DNA from: Rotaria socialis
Lineage: Eukaryota; Rotifera; Eurotatoria; Philodinida; Philodinidae
DNA: 64,000 bases
Direction of reading: 5' to 3'
NCBI GenBank assembly: GCA_905331475.1
Contig: CAJNYU010002142.1
Span: 310,001-374,000 of the forward strand
The position numbers and the translations under genes are program-made. The notes under the pieces are model-generated. The model was given only the letters and a program-made list of their open reading frames with translations, was not told where the DNA came from and made no database searches. Shown piece by piece: positions 47,101 through 58,023 of this stretch (position 1 is its first letter; each line of letters starts with the position of its first letter).

Positions 47101-47269
47101 TTATACGAACAATGAATTTACTATAGAAATATTCGATTCAATGCCCTACTCTTTTTTTCAATAAAAAATAAAAATTAGACGAAAAGTCAATTAAGGGTGT
47201 GAATGTGTCAACATAGGTTGCGCATATATGGAGAGAAGCAGTTCGAGATAAAAGTGCTTTGATTCTCAC

Positions 47270-47442
47270 CAGAGACGTGCACAGGACAAGATTTTTCGTC
47301 CTGCCCTTACCTGTCCTGCTGGCTACTTTGGTCCTGGCGGGCGTCAGGACAGGACAAAAATCGAAATCTCATCCTGTCCTCCAGGACAGAGTAGGACAGG
47401 ACACCAGGACAGCAGGACCGCCCTGTCCTGTGCACGTCTCTG
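47270..47442. mobile_element. hAT-type MITE with perfect 8-bp target-site duplication
   Basis: Termini CAGAGACGTGCACAGGACA form a perfect 19-bp inverted repeat. The flanks ATTCTCAC (47262-47269) and ATTCTCAC (47443-47450) are identical, the 8-bp duplication diagnostic of hAT insertion, and the ends start CAGAG. The 173-bp interior consists of repeated AGGACAGGAC / GTCCTGTCCT words in both orientations. No coding capacity. The exact duplication points to a fairly recent insertion. Confidence 0.9.
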
Positions 47443-47928
47443 ATTCTCACGTAAATGAAGTTTTTCTTATGCTTTATACGGTATCAATGTTTTTCTAGTG
47501 TATGTTTTGATGAGAAACATTTTAGAATGACTATGATCGTCAAGTTATCCGATGTTGCATACCAAATAATTAATCATGCTACTAAATAAAATTCGAAATT
47601 CATGAGCTACAATCTACTAGAAAACAAATGAAAGTAGCTAATTCACCAATCGATCAAAATGGAAAGGCTCATTGAAAATAAATTATTTTATAGTATTAAT
47701 CATTGTCTCTTCGAAAGCATTCTACTTTATAGTTATACACAGAAACACTTTCCCCAACACTTGAAAAAATGGAATGAATGCGCCATCTCCAATTGAATTT
47801 CCCAGCATTACTCACACTCAAACTCTTATATAAAAAAAGCATCAATGTAATTATTCAATAATGGGACAATTCTTTTATTCTGCTTAGAAGTTATTCGCGT
47901 CATTTTATCTGACAGAGCTATTAAAATA

Positions 47929-47946
47929 CCCACACCCACACCCACA
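47929..47946. repeat. Three tandem CCCACA hexamers (telomere-like TGTGGG on the minus strand)
   Basis: CCCACACCCACACCCACA. The unit TGTGGG is the telomeric repeat reported for Adineta vaga. Three copies in the interior of the window may be an interstitial telomeric trace or chance in a low-complexity spot. Confidence 0.5.
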
Positions 47947-48341
47947 ACAACACGCTATTTGTCGCAATCAGTTTTATTCTTGCAAAATAACTGATCGACT
48001 GAGTTTTTATTTTTATTAAAATTAATGTATTTGAAGAAAAACTTCTTTCCCAACTTATATTGAGACGAAGTGTCCAAAGAAAGAACATCTAATTAATAAA
48101 CCTTCATTAGACAGAGCGCGGTCTTCACTCATATATTATTTGAATGACTCATTCAATTTCCCTTCCTCGCTTTCCAACATACGTAACACGTGAGAGACAG
48201 AAGAAGTATTGTATTTCTTTTCGTTCTATTTCTATGTTGTCATAGATGAAAACATACTCATAGAAGTAATATATATATATATATATATATTACGCATATT
48301 AGTACGACATAAAATTTCAACAGAAAATATTTCTATCGGCA

Positions 48342-50144
48342 ATGTCTCACGCTACGAACGCATCCTTTGAAACTTTACCAGTGGAAATATTTCATCGTAT
48401 TTTCGATAATCTTGATGCTCAAACTATTGTCTTTTCAATTCGATCCGTATGTCGATTGTTTCAAAGAATTGTCAATACCTACAATCGATATAATTTGGAT
48501 TTTAAATCAATATCAAAGTCAGATTTTCATCGATTTTGTCATTCAATTAATCCTCAAAATGTTACATCATTGAGACTTTGTGACGATGAACAAACTCCAA
48601 ATCAAATAGCCTTATTCATGTCATTAGTTCGTCTTCGGCAATTTAGTCGACTTCATGCAATAAGCTTTCTTGGCATTGCAGAATTTCAATTGAACATGAT
48701 TTTAAAACGCATGCATTTAAATTGTTTGACTTCATTTTCATTAAATATTCAACAATATGATAGTAGACGGCGAAAAACAACATTGAAATTTCTTTCGTCA
48801 ATTTTAGTTCATCCAAGTCTTCGAAAAGTTGAATTAAACATAAAAAATGATCTTATACATAATATATCATGGCCAACCAATGTTCAGCTTGTTCATTTAA
48901 CTATCGATTCCGATATTAGTTTTGATACTATGTTGACTATTCTTTCATGTTCGTCTCAACTACATACACTTGTTCTGAAACAAAACTTGCCAAGACTAAT
49001 GTACAAAACGAAACAAACATTTTCTTTCCCACAATTAACGGCATTGACAATAGAAAATTTAAATGATACTATGGATAAACTCGAATCATTCCTATTGTGT
49101 TTACCATTACTTATTGATCTAAAATTAATTGGTGAACACTGTGACTTAGATGGTAAAAGATGTCAACAATTTATTCAGATGAATCTTCCCTATTTGAATA
49201 ATTTTCAGTTCTTTATTGATATTATTAAATCAACACTTCAAACTCTGAATGATCTAGAACAAATAATTGAATCATTTCGAAATCCTTTTTGGACTGACTA
49301 TAAAAAGTGGTTTGTAGCCGCTCAATTGAAGTCTGACCCCTCGTATTGCATTCAAATTTATTCAATACCAATTTGTAAATCTGTTCTTCGGTATGAATTC
49401 AATTCATATAATATTTTTCGTTCGAATTCGGCAATTTTGTCGAATAACGATCCATTGATAATAAAGAATATTAATGAACTTATTTTTCCATTGAAATCGT
49501 CAACATATCGAATTATGAATGAAGACGTTCGTTATAAGATTAAATTTTATTGAAATCTATTTCTGTTTTCATTTTATTTATAGGAATTAGCAACAAATAC
49601 TCCTAGATATTTTAATGTAACTAAAATTGATGTAACTATTGATAGGCGAACTATTTTGGACTCATTAAAATTTCTTACGTCAGTAGTCGACGTTTCAAAA
49701 TTGGTTGAAGTCAAATTAGAAAGTTTTTATTTTAATAAAGACAATCAAACTATGTTGTTTGAAATTGTGTCTATTCTTGATCAAGCACGTTCTCTTTTGT
49801 CCTTGGTAGTGCATAGTAATTATTGTAAATATGAATTGTATCCATATTTAAATCGTTTATGCTCAATAATTCCACGTCAGCTCAAACATTTACGAATGCC
49901 GGCCAATGAATTAAATCAAATTGAAGTTATTTTTGAACGATGTCAAAATCTGTCGATTGTACAATTTGAAATAACTCGTACGAAATTTTCGTTAGAAGTC
50001 ATTAAGTGGTTTAATCAACATACAGCTGATTCAGCATTTCGAAGACATGTTGGATGTGATACTATATGGATTGGAACGAAAAACATTCTTATAAAAGAGA
50101 ATCATAAACGGATCAAGTTGGATGAAAATCAATCAGACAATTGA
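48342..50144 (+). CDS. F-box protein with leucine-rich region, 2 exons
   Basis: Exons 48342-49526 and 49584-50144 join in phase to 581 aa. The 57-nt intron has a weak donor (GTTCGT) and a good acceptor (TTTATAG), so the donor is the least certain part. Residues 9-45 form an F-box (FETLPVEIFHRIFDNL..., then VCRLFQRIV), which docks on Skp1 in SCF ubiquitin ligases. The rest is made of degenerate leucine-rich repeats (LTSLRLCDDE..., LTSFSLNIQ, LRKVELNIKN, LVHLTIDSD, LHTLVLKQN, LTALTIENL) that would select the substrate. This class is strongly expanded in bdelloids (recall). No transmembrane part. The substrate cannot be predicted. Confidence 0.8.
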
Positions 50145-50939
50145 CATATTGTTTCATTAAATTCGAATAAATAAAAAGAATTTTCGATTTATTAAACCTG
50201 AATCTTTCGTTTTCTTTTTTCTTGCGGAAACGACACGAGACGCGAAGGTACACTTCTGTAGTAGTTTTGACGGTGAGACACACAAGCCCAAAAATAGCAT
50301 TAAGGATTAATCTATTCGAATTGAGTCCTCTGGTGAAGTTGATTTCAAATCAGTTAAATGTAAAAAAATGAATGAGCTGTCACATTTTGATTTTATTTGT
50401 TTATCAATTTATTTTTGATCTGAAAATTTTTAATGTCTTTGTCGCCACTCATTTTGGCCAATAAAACAGAAAATTCCATCAGTTTCATCAGTCATATTAT
50501 TTGACTATCAAATGTGGAGAACACGATTTAAAATCAATGCAACCAGCACGTATAAATTGTTCATCAGTAACAGAAAAGTTCGAAAGCAAATGCATTCTTT
50601 TCCGCAAAATATGGTTTCCTATGAATATGAATTTCAAAAAAAATTCTAAAAAAATGCCTACGAGCTATTGTTTAAAAAATATGAATTCCATCTCTCCATG
50701 CCAAAGTTGATCTTCTTAAAGTCAATGTAAATCCATCATCGATGAACGATTAACACTCAATATATGCGTGCTGGCCATTTGAATCTTTTCATTTTCTGTT
50801 GTAAAACCATCAATTGATAGACGTCGAAAATAGTTTTATTATTTGCTTAGAGTTTAGACAGAAGTGTGTCGAGTTGATTGGTAACAGGTTTGATCTATTT
50901 GTATGATATAAACATCGATCAGAAAGAATATCATAGAGT
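50145..50939. other. Intergenic, no gene seen
   Basis: 0.8 kb between convergent genes. An open plus-strand frame of 69 codons at 50501-50710 has no recognised motif. If the minus-strand gene at 50940-51262 had further exons they would lie here, but none is convincing. Confidence 0.4.
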
Positions 50940-51262
50940 CTACTTTACCTGTGTGTAGTTTTTGGTCCACTTTTCATGTTCAGCTACATCCCCCACAGTA
51001 AACATAGATCTCGACGACATGTGCATATTTTTCAATTCTAGGGACAAGTTTGACACCCAATCCACCGCTAACAATAAGCACAATAGAATCGTATGAGGAT
51101 CGCCCGATGAATTTTTCACATTGACCTGCATCAGTGTATGGGAAAAATTGAGAATTCTTAGCGCGTATTTTCTCCTGTACCATTTCATTGTCAGAACTGA
51201 ATACATTAGCATCGAGCCAAACAATCATGCGTATACTTTTGTCTGAATGTGTGACAGCCATG
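50940..51262 (-). pseudogene. Frameshifted 5' fragment of a bdelloid REC-like/ART-associated domain
   Basis: From the ATG at 51262, about 90 codons read through WLDANVF..., a charged helix, then IVLIVSGGLGVKLVPRI and VVEIYVYC. This recalls an N-terminal domain I know from bdelloid proteins that also carry ADP-ribosyltransferase or TPR modules. After the Cys the frame shifts by one at a run of five G (plus-strand C at 50990-50994). With four, the other frame (DVAEHEKWTKNYTQV) continues as expected and stops at a donor-like CAG/GTAAAG. No downstream exons are recognisable, so the gene seems truncated. The G-run could be a sequencing slip. Confidence 0.5.
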
Positions 51263-51704
51263 ATTATGCGTGTTGAGAACGCGAATGATTGTGACCGTGA
51301 GATTGCTTGACGATTGCGTTGTGTGCACAAATGTGAATTGTTATAAAAGAAAAACAAGCCTCTTTCTCTTTCGGTAGTCGTCAAGCGCATGCTTTATGAC
51401 TACACGAGAGTGTTGCAAAATAAAAATAAAAAACCTGCTTTGAAACGAACATCCAGAGGCACTAGTACAATTCGTCGCATATATAGGAGAGGATACATTA
51501 ATTGACTTAAGATATTTAGTGTAGACTGTTATTTAATTAATCACTCTGACAAATTTTAACAATAGAATAGAGATCTGAATTTACAAGTTTTTTTAAAATA
51601 AAATTAACTAGAATTTAAAAGACAAAAACTCAATGGAATTGAATTAAAAATGAATTTAACTTTCTCCAGTATGAAAATGAAAATTATATACAAATAATGT
51701 TTTT

Positions 51705-51955
51705 AATGCGGTGCGAAGCAGAGATTCATGTAGTGCGTCGCGAGTTTTTTTTATTTTTTAATGCGATGCGAAGCAGAAGCATTTCTGTATTCCGTCGCGA
51801 GTTTTTTTTATTTTTAATGCGATGCGAAGCAGAATCATTTATGTAGTCCGTCGCGAGTTTGTTTTTAATGCGATGCGAAGCAGAAGCATTTCTGTAGTCC
51901 GTCGCGAGTTTTTAATGCGATGCGAAGCAGAAGCATTTCTGTAGTCCGTCGCGAG
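51705..51955. repeat. Five tandem 47-56-bp repeats, running into an assembly gap
   Basis: Units start at 51705, 51760, 51816, 51867 and 51914, each opening with AATGCGATGCGAAGCAGA and closing with CCGTCGCGAG. The T-rich linker shrinks from about 15 to a few bases from left to right. The first unit has GCGGTGCG where the others have GCGATGCG. The array stops at the gap, so its true length is unknown. Confidence 0.85.
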
Positions 51956-52020
51956 NNNNNNNNNNNNNNNNNNNNNNNNNNNNNNNNNNNNNNNNNNNNN
52001 NNNNNNNNNNNNNNNNNNNN
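51956..52020. other. Assembly gap (65 N)
   Basis: Run of undetermined bases at the end of the tandem array. The array probably caused the break, so the real sequence may be longer or shorter. Confidence 0.95.
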
Positions 52021-52255
52021 ATGAAAATAATTAATCGTTCAATGAAAAAAATCGTTAGAAAGCTGGTTGTTACATTTTCAGAAAGATCTCCTAGTGATGA
52101 AATTTAAAATGGTCTATTTAAGAATAGTGAATGCGAAATTTTTATTCAAAATTCGTATACGGAAATTTAAAAAAATAATCGATTCTAATGAATCTTAAAG
52201 TGGATCATATATTTTTTAAATCTTATTCTCGCTACTTTCGAAAATTCGGCTCGTG

Positions 52256-52271
52256 TGCTTCGCACCGCATT
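52256..52271. repeat. Inverted copy of the first repeat unit's start
   Basis: TGCTTCGCACCGCATT is the exact reverse complement of 51705-51720. It matches the outermost unit's variant (GCGGTGCG), not the inner ones. This would make 51705-52271 a foldback-type element of about 570 bp with tandem repeats at one end. Confidence 0.55.
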
Positions 52272-53771
52272 TCGTAGTCGAGTGAAACTCGAATACCATC
52301 TAGTTTCTATACAGCATTCAGCATAATAATACAAACAATAAATAGCTTATGACATACGAGGGTGAACGCACATAAATGAATGACACATTTTTTATATTAG
52401 ACAGATGATGTATGCACATCTTTTTATTAAGAGAGTCAACGATTCGACGAATAAGTAACTAGAAGAATTTCTAATTTTTGCTTTTCCATTCAGACAAATG
52501 ATAAATTATTGTTCATTTAGATGAAAAGATCAATTTAGAACATATGATGTTGTTTTAGAAGGGTATCATTTTCAACTGAATATCTTTCCAATATGTATCC
52601 AATGAAAATTGTAATGAGTCCTAAATATAGAACGTCGCATTGCAGAAATTCAAATGGAAGATCATGCTTACAAGATGTTTTGTATGGGTTTTTCTGCAGA
52701 CGGTCTATGAAAATCGGCTGCTATATTCATTATGAACTCTTGTTTACTAACGAAAATTTTCATTTCTTAGCATAGCAATGCTAAAGATACAGCGGACCGC
52801 AATGATGCAGATGAAAAGAATAATATACAGAGTCATCTAGTTTGTGCTCAAACTACTTTAAATCATAAACCAAATTTTACGGTTGAAAGTCATGATATGA
52901 GAAAACATGAATTAAATGCTTTTAGAAAGAATAGTAGCTGTACCATATTTTAATCGCAGTATTTGTTTGGATGAGTTTTGATTATCACCATAATAATAAA
53001 TCTTATATAATTCCACAAGGAAATTTACATAGCTGGATTGAGAGAAAAGCTGAATTCAGTCTTATCAAGGTCAAAATTATTCTTTGTCATAGATATGGGT
53101 AAATAAAGTAAAATATGGTCCTATTCATACACATTCTCCTAATTACAAGCCTCTTTTCAGCTTTCATACACTGAATATTTTTCTCAATCGCTAGTCGCAG
53201 TGTGGAGATTGTCAAGTCAATAGTTGTCTTTTTTTTGAAACATAGCCGAATTCTTGTTAATTTTAATGAAAGCTTATGAAACATGATACAGTAACTGAGG
53301 AAGAAACTCGTTGGCTATTTTTCTCAATTATAAACGAAGACTGCACATATTATTCGAGATAAAACATTTTTCAATACTGAATTATTTTCAAGCGATCTTT
53401 CATGATCTAGTCAAATGAAATTGGCGTCACATAAAAATTCATAACACAATGTTGTCTAACATTGAAGTTGACTCGTTCGTTTATTTGATACAAAACATAT
53501 GGGGCTAGATAATAAATAAATGCACATTTGTTAATCTGATAATATTACGGAGGATTGATGATCAACAACTCACTTCTATGTTATCATCAAATGAACATTT
53601 CAAAGTTATTGATAAAGCTAAAATAACTACTGATAATTGTGTCAAATACATAGATAAAACTACAGACGCTGGTTATATTAACATATATAGACTAGTATAT
53701 CATCAAGCTTTCATACTTTAATTTCACTGACTCCTTCTTTGCATCTTTGACGAGTTGGATCACAATTCAAA

Positions 53772-55340
53772 ATGCAGATACAGGATACTAAAACGAATGC
53801 TATCGCTAAAGATGTGGTATCAACGTTTACAGCTGCTAAATCATCAAAATTAGCTCGCTGCACTGTATGGGTTAATTTGATTGTAGCTGTTGTTCCATCA
53901 ATTGTCTTTGGCGTATTCACCGTAGTTTTTACGCTGCAGCAGAATGCATTCGCTGCAGTGGCACACGAACAAGAACAACATCAAGCGTCGGAACAACGCA
54001 TACAATCTATTTTTGATAACTGCGTCGATGTGATTTCGGAAATTCTACTCAGTCCAAACTTTAATCGAAGTGATATTAATCATCTTCAACCGATTCAAGT
54101 GAAAGTTATAACTGCTCTTCAACGTCTCGATCCACCTCACAAACGAGACGTCATCTTTTATTTACATGTAAACAAACTTATCCGAAACGATTTTCCGCCC
54201 GAATTTCGGCTTGATTTGCGTGGCGCCGATCTCAATGGAGTCGAATTTGCGACATCGAGGAAAACCCGTTGTGTTCTCAATGATGTTTATTTACCGAGAA
54301 TATTAGCTTCGAACATTATTTTTTCTGGATGCGAACTCGATCGATCTAACTTCGAAGACAGTGTCATGGATCAAAGTCAATTTTACAATTGTTCGTTAGG
54401 ATTCAGTAAATTCCTGAATGTAAATCTCGAAAAAGCAATATTTCAAAGGAACATGTACTGGAAAACTGATTTTTCGGGTTCATCATTGGCACAAACATCG
54501 TTTACGAACTCGAGCTGGTTGTACTTCGTGAATTTCACCAATGTAGATCTTTTGGGCAGTGACATTACAGAAAATAATCTGTTGGGTCAAAAGTCGGGCT
54601 CAACTACTAATATTGTATTTAACTCTCGCCTCCCAAATGGATCTTTGACACTTCATTCAACGCAAGTAGTTCAGGATGGTGGAGCTGAAGAAGAGGTAAA
54701 CTAGAGTAGACGAAAAGAACGGCCATTTATTCATGCAGCATGAAAATATTGCAATACTTTACTCTCCTCTTTCTCTCTAGTGCATGAGGGCCCCAGATTC
54801 ACCTACGCCATGGAAAATGCACATTACTCGTGAACTGATATTGACTCACCGTTATGTTGACAATTCGAGTTTGTATCCTGTGCCCGTTGAGGGGAACTGC
54901 TACTTCTTGGCCAAAAAAATTAGTATGCTTGGTCAAGGTATTGACGTGAGAAATCTTTCACGGTTGATTGATCTTGGACAAGTTGCATGTAATGTATCTG
55001 TTTACTTTGGCTGTTCTCAGTCAACTCCAAGCAATCAGATAGTATTATCGTTTGGCTTTATTGATGCCAACGGATGGCCATTAGTCACCGCACCTTATGG
55101 TAATGCTATTTAACTACTTGATTTATATGCGTTTCTCTTGCTCAACTACTTTTAGTTTTAACAACTACTGAAAAACCCTTCCGATTTCAATCAATCACTA
55201 CGTCGCTTTTAATCGGTACACGTTTCATTAACGTTTACATGCAAGTCGTTGTTCACAACCAATCTACTTCGGAAAGTCCTCAATATTGCGAAATAGATAA
55301 AATTCGTGTAGTCGTCTTTCATAAAGAAGGTACATCATAA
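53772..55340 (+). CDS. Membrane-anchored pentapeptide-repeat protein, 3 exons
   Basis: Exons 53772-54695, 54781-55099 and 55156-55340 join in frame to 1,428 nt, 475 aa; introns are 85 and 56 nt. There is one hydrophobic segment at about residues 32-54, then a coiled stretch rich in Gln/Glu/His (EQEQHQASEQ). Pentapeptide-like repeats at about 150-260 have the A/S-x-L/F-x-x rhythm (LRGADLNGVEF, CELDRSNFEDS, NVNLEKAIF, SSLAQTSFTNS, NVDLLGSDI), which folds as a square beta-helix. The region after 300 is beta-rich with cysteines and no recognised domain. Such proteins are numerous in bdelloids and bacteria; their role is unknown. The likely topology is a single-pass protein with the repeat part outside or lumenal (inference). 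Confidence 0.8.
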
Positions 55341-56424
55341 ATGTAAGTAAAAACATCCAAACTACTATTAATTCTTTTTATGAGAACCCTTTTCTTTTGC
55401 TAGATTTAAATGATAATTGTGGTTGTTGTATGCTGATCTTGATGTATTATAAAATGATCAAAAACAAAGCAGATTCTTATTTAACAAGAGGTTTCAATAA
55501 CAACTGTTCCCTCTTGATATTAATTTGTAACGGTTTATTTTTACATTTTTCCTTTTTGCTTATCGTCACTTGAAATTCATATTGGTTTTGCTCTCCCAAT
55601 AATCTGGCTAAAATTTAAAAAAAAGTCAATGCTTAATATACCTTTAATCCTCTTTCCTTAATAAATGTTCCTGTAAGTGACCAACGCCCTCTGTATCAAA
55701 ATATAAACACTTGATTAATCAAATAGCCTCTACTAATATATAAGACATACAAATTATATAGTTTAAAATATATTCTATTATTGACATATCTGAGACTAAT
55801 AAAGAAGTCCAAGAATTAAATAATTTTCAGTTCAGCAATCTTTTCTAGCAATCATTCGAGTAACATTCATTTACTGTAGTCAACACGAAAACAACTGATT
55901 ATGTAACAGGTAGTTCATGTATATCGATATGAGTTTTGCATAAGATTTTTAACTTCATATCATCAAATTGCCATGTTCCTCTTATTAGTGAGCCAAGTTT
56001 TGTGCTTTTCTGTGATTTCTATCGAAAGTGTACATTTTCTGTCATATTTACGATTTCCTCTAAATTGTTAAACGAAAAATTTATTTAGAAAACAACACCA
56101 AGATTACATTTCTTTGAAATATGGTGAAGCTTGCATTTTTTCACCGACGAAATGAACAAGTTGTAATTGACGGTGTCCTCAGCGTATTGTAAGCTTTTAG
56201 CGAGTATATCAAAGAAGTCCGCGTTGCATGACTTTCGGTATAAAATACAACGTGGCAAAGAAGCAAAAAAAATGCATTAGATTATTGGAATGTTGTCTTT
56301 CTCTCAGCTTAATTTATTTTTTCCTGTATACCTCACATTTGTGAAGCAGGAAAAATAGCAATAGAACGGCTTATTGATCTTCATTAATACGAAACATTAT
56401 AAATACTAGCTTGATAAGAAAAAA
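55341..56424. other. Intergenic, no gene seen
   Basis: 1.1 kb of AT-rich sequence with no open frame or repeat of note. Confidence 0.5.
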
Positions 56425-57527
56425 ATGGCTTCCAATATAAAAGGTCTTCGAGAAAATATCAATCAACTTGAAAATTGTTTCGACAAGTTGCGCTATGAAG
56501 TTATTTCAAAGTTAAATGAATGTAGTGATTGTGTCAAGTCTGCAAAAAATTTATGTCATCAGGCAACAGATATGAATACAATTTTAGAAAATTAATTAAT
56601 GAATGCATCCAATGAAGAGAATGAATAGAAAGATATTAAAACTAAATTGGCCACAACATTAATCAGAGGCATGGTTCTACTCAATGTTGGAGGTGAAAAA
56701 TATACAGCAAGTGTCGAGACATTAACACGTGACAAAAATTTATTGTTCGCCGCACTCTTCTCCGAACAGTGACAACTCGATAGAGATCCTGACGATAAAA
56801 GTATATTCATCGATCGGAATGGTAAAATGTTTTCTTATGTTCTATCGAGTATTTGCGCACAAAAGTGATTCCCGATAATATAACGAATGGCAAAGCACTT
56901 CTAAAACGTTTTATCGTTGAAGTCGAATATTTTCGTTTGCATCGTCTGATGGACCGATTAGGTGTTATTTATTTTTCGAATGGATCATTACTTCAACTAG
57001 AAAATCAGAAGAAGTTAAACCAATTTTATGCTAAGATTTATCAACGATGGGATTTAATTTAAAAAGCATCACGTGATGGATTCGATGCAAAAACATTTCA
57101 TTCACTTTGTGACAATCAAGGACCAACAATGACAATTATTCAATCAAAAGCGAATTATCTATTTGGAGATTACACATCTATTTCCTGGACATCTGATAGC
57201 TCACATAGGAATGATTATAAAGAATTTTTGTTTACTCTGATCAATCTTCACAAGATTGAACCGACTAAATATCCTATTGATCGTCGTCAGCGTGGATGTG
57301 CGGTTTATCATCATCGTGATGATGGTCCGATATTCGGTGGATTTGGTTATTCTCCAAGATTTCGCAGCCATAATTACATCTGAGTAAACAGTGATAGCAA
57401 TATAAGCAATACCAGCTATACTGCTTTTCTTTTTTCATACATTGATACAACTGGCAAAGGCACGGATACCTTCATTGGGGCTTATTAGTTTACTGCATCT
57501 GACATTGAAATTTTTAAATTAGCTTAA
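56425..57527 (+). pseudogene. BTB/POZ-TLDc domain pseudogene
   Basis: Reading from the ATG at 56425 gives a helical N-terminus, a KCTD-type BTB domain (LNVGGEKYTASVETL, then DDKSIFIDRNG) and a TLDc domain (SRDGFDAKTFHSLCDNQGPT, then TIIQS, FLFTLINLHKIEPTKY, DTTGKGTDTFIG, FTASDIEIF). The frame is broken by TAA 56593, TAG 56626, TGA 56770, a one-base shift near 56845, TAA 57060, TGA 57381 and TAG 57486. Domain order and the conserved residues are still readable, so decay is moderately recent. Intact relatives combine oligomerising BTB with TLDc, a domain linked to oxidative-stress response and V-ATPase regulation. No introns are needed, so it may be a retrocopy or an intronless original. Confidence 0.85.
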
Positions 57528-58023
57528 TTCATATTGCATACATCCCGTTCTTAGGACTCGTCAACTGGCAACAACCCATTTACGATGATTTCGATTTCAG
57601 AACTCATTTAATCTAAATAACTATCAGTTTTGCGAGCCCTGGAGATGTGTTCATAAATTTACAAGGTAAATGTTGACATAACGTTCTTGATGCTACTCTC
57701 ACATTCCCACTTTTTTTCTGTGTCTCTGTTCTTGCTAGCTTAGTGAACTCCTTTGCTGCCTATGCTTAATTCTATAATGTAGAACTTCGCGGTGAATGTT
57801 TATATTGAAATAAAAAGCATGAAACAAGTTGGAAAAACATTGAGTGTATTTTGATATATTCAAATTGAACTAAGCATGTTATCTGCGTGAGTAACTATTT
57901 CGACTACATCAACTGCAGTAAAGCAAACACTGAGATTAACAAGAACTTATATGTCCTTTATTGAGCCTCAGCCCGCGTAGTTTCTAAACATTCAAAGGTT
58001 ACATTACATAAAATGAATTGCCA
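57528..58023. other. Intergenic spacer between convergent units
   Basis: About 500 bp with no recognised feature. Confidence 0.45.

Larger units (their letters stand above)
47101..48341. other. Intergenic with hAT MITE and telomere-like hexamers
   Basis: 1.2 kb. Contains the 3' end of the giant gene, the MITE at 47270-47442, three CCCACA hexamers at 47929-47946 and an AT microsatellite at about 48267-48291 just before the F-box gene, which may act as its core promoter. Confidence 0.6.
51263..53771. other. Intergenic with tandem repeats and assembly gap
   Basis: 2.5 kb. Contains the repeat structure at 51705-52271 with the gap 51956-52020. Beyond it, an open plus-strand stretch at about 52771-52950 after a CTTAG acceptor-like site gives about 60 codons without motif. 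Nothing else is supported. The leader of the pentapeptide gene lies at the right end. Confidence 0.4.

Noticed and set aside
47259..47498. 79-codon frame
   Set aside because: Spans the hAT MITE and its repeats; not a gene.
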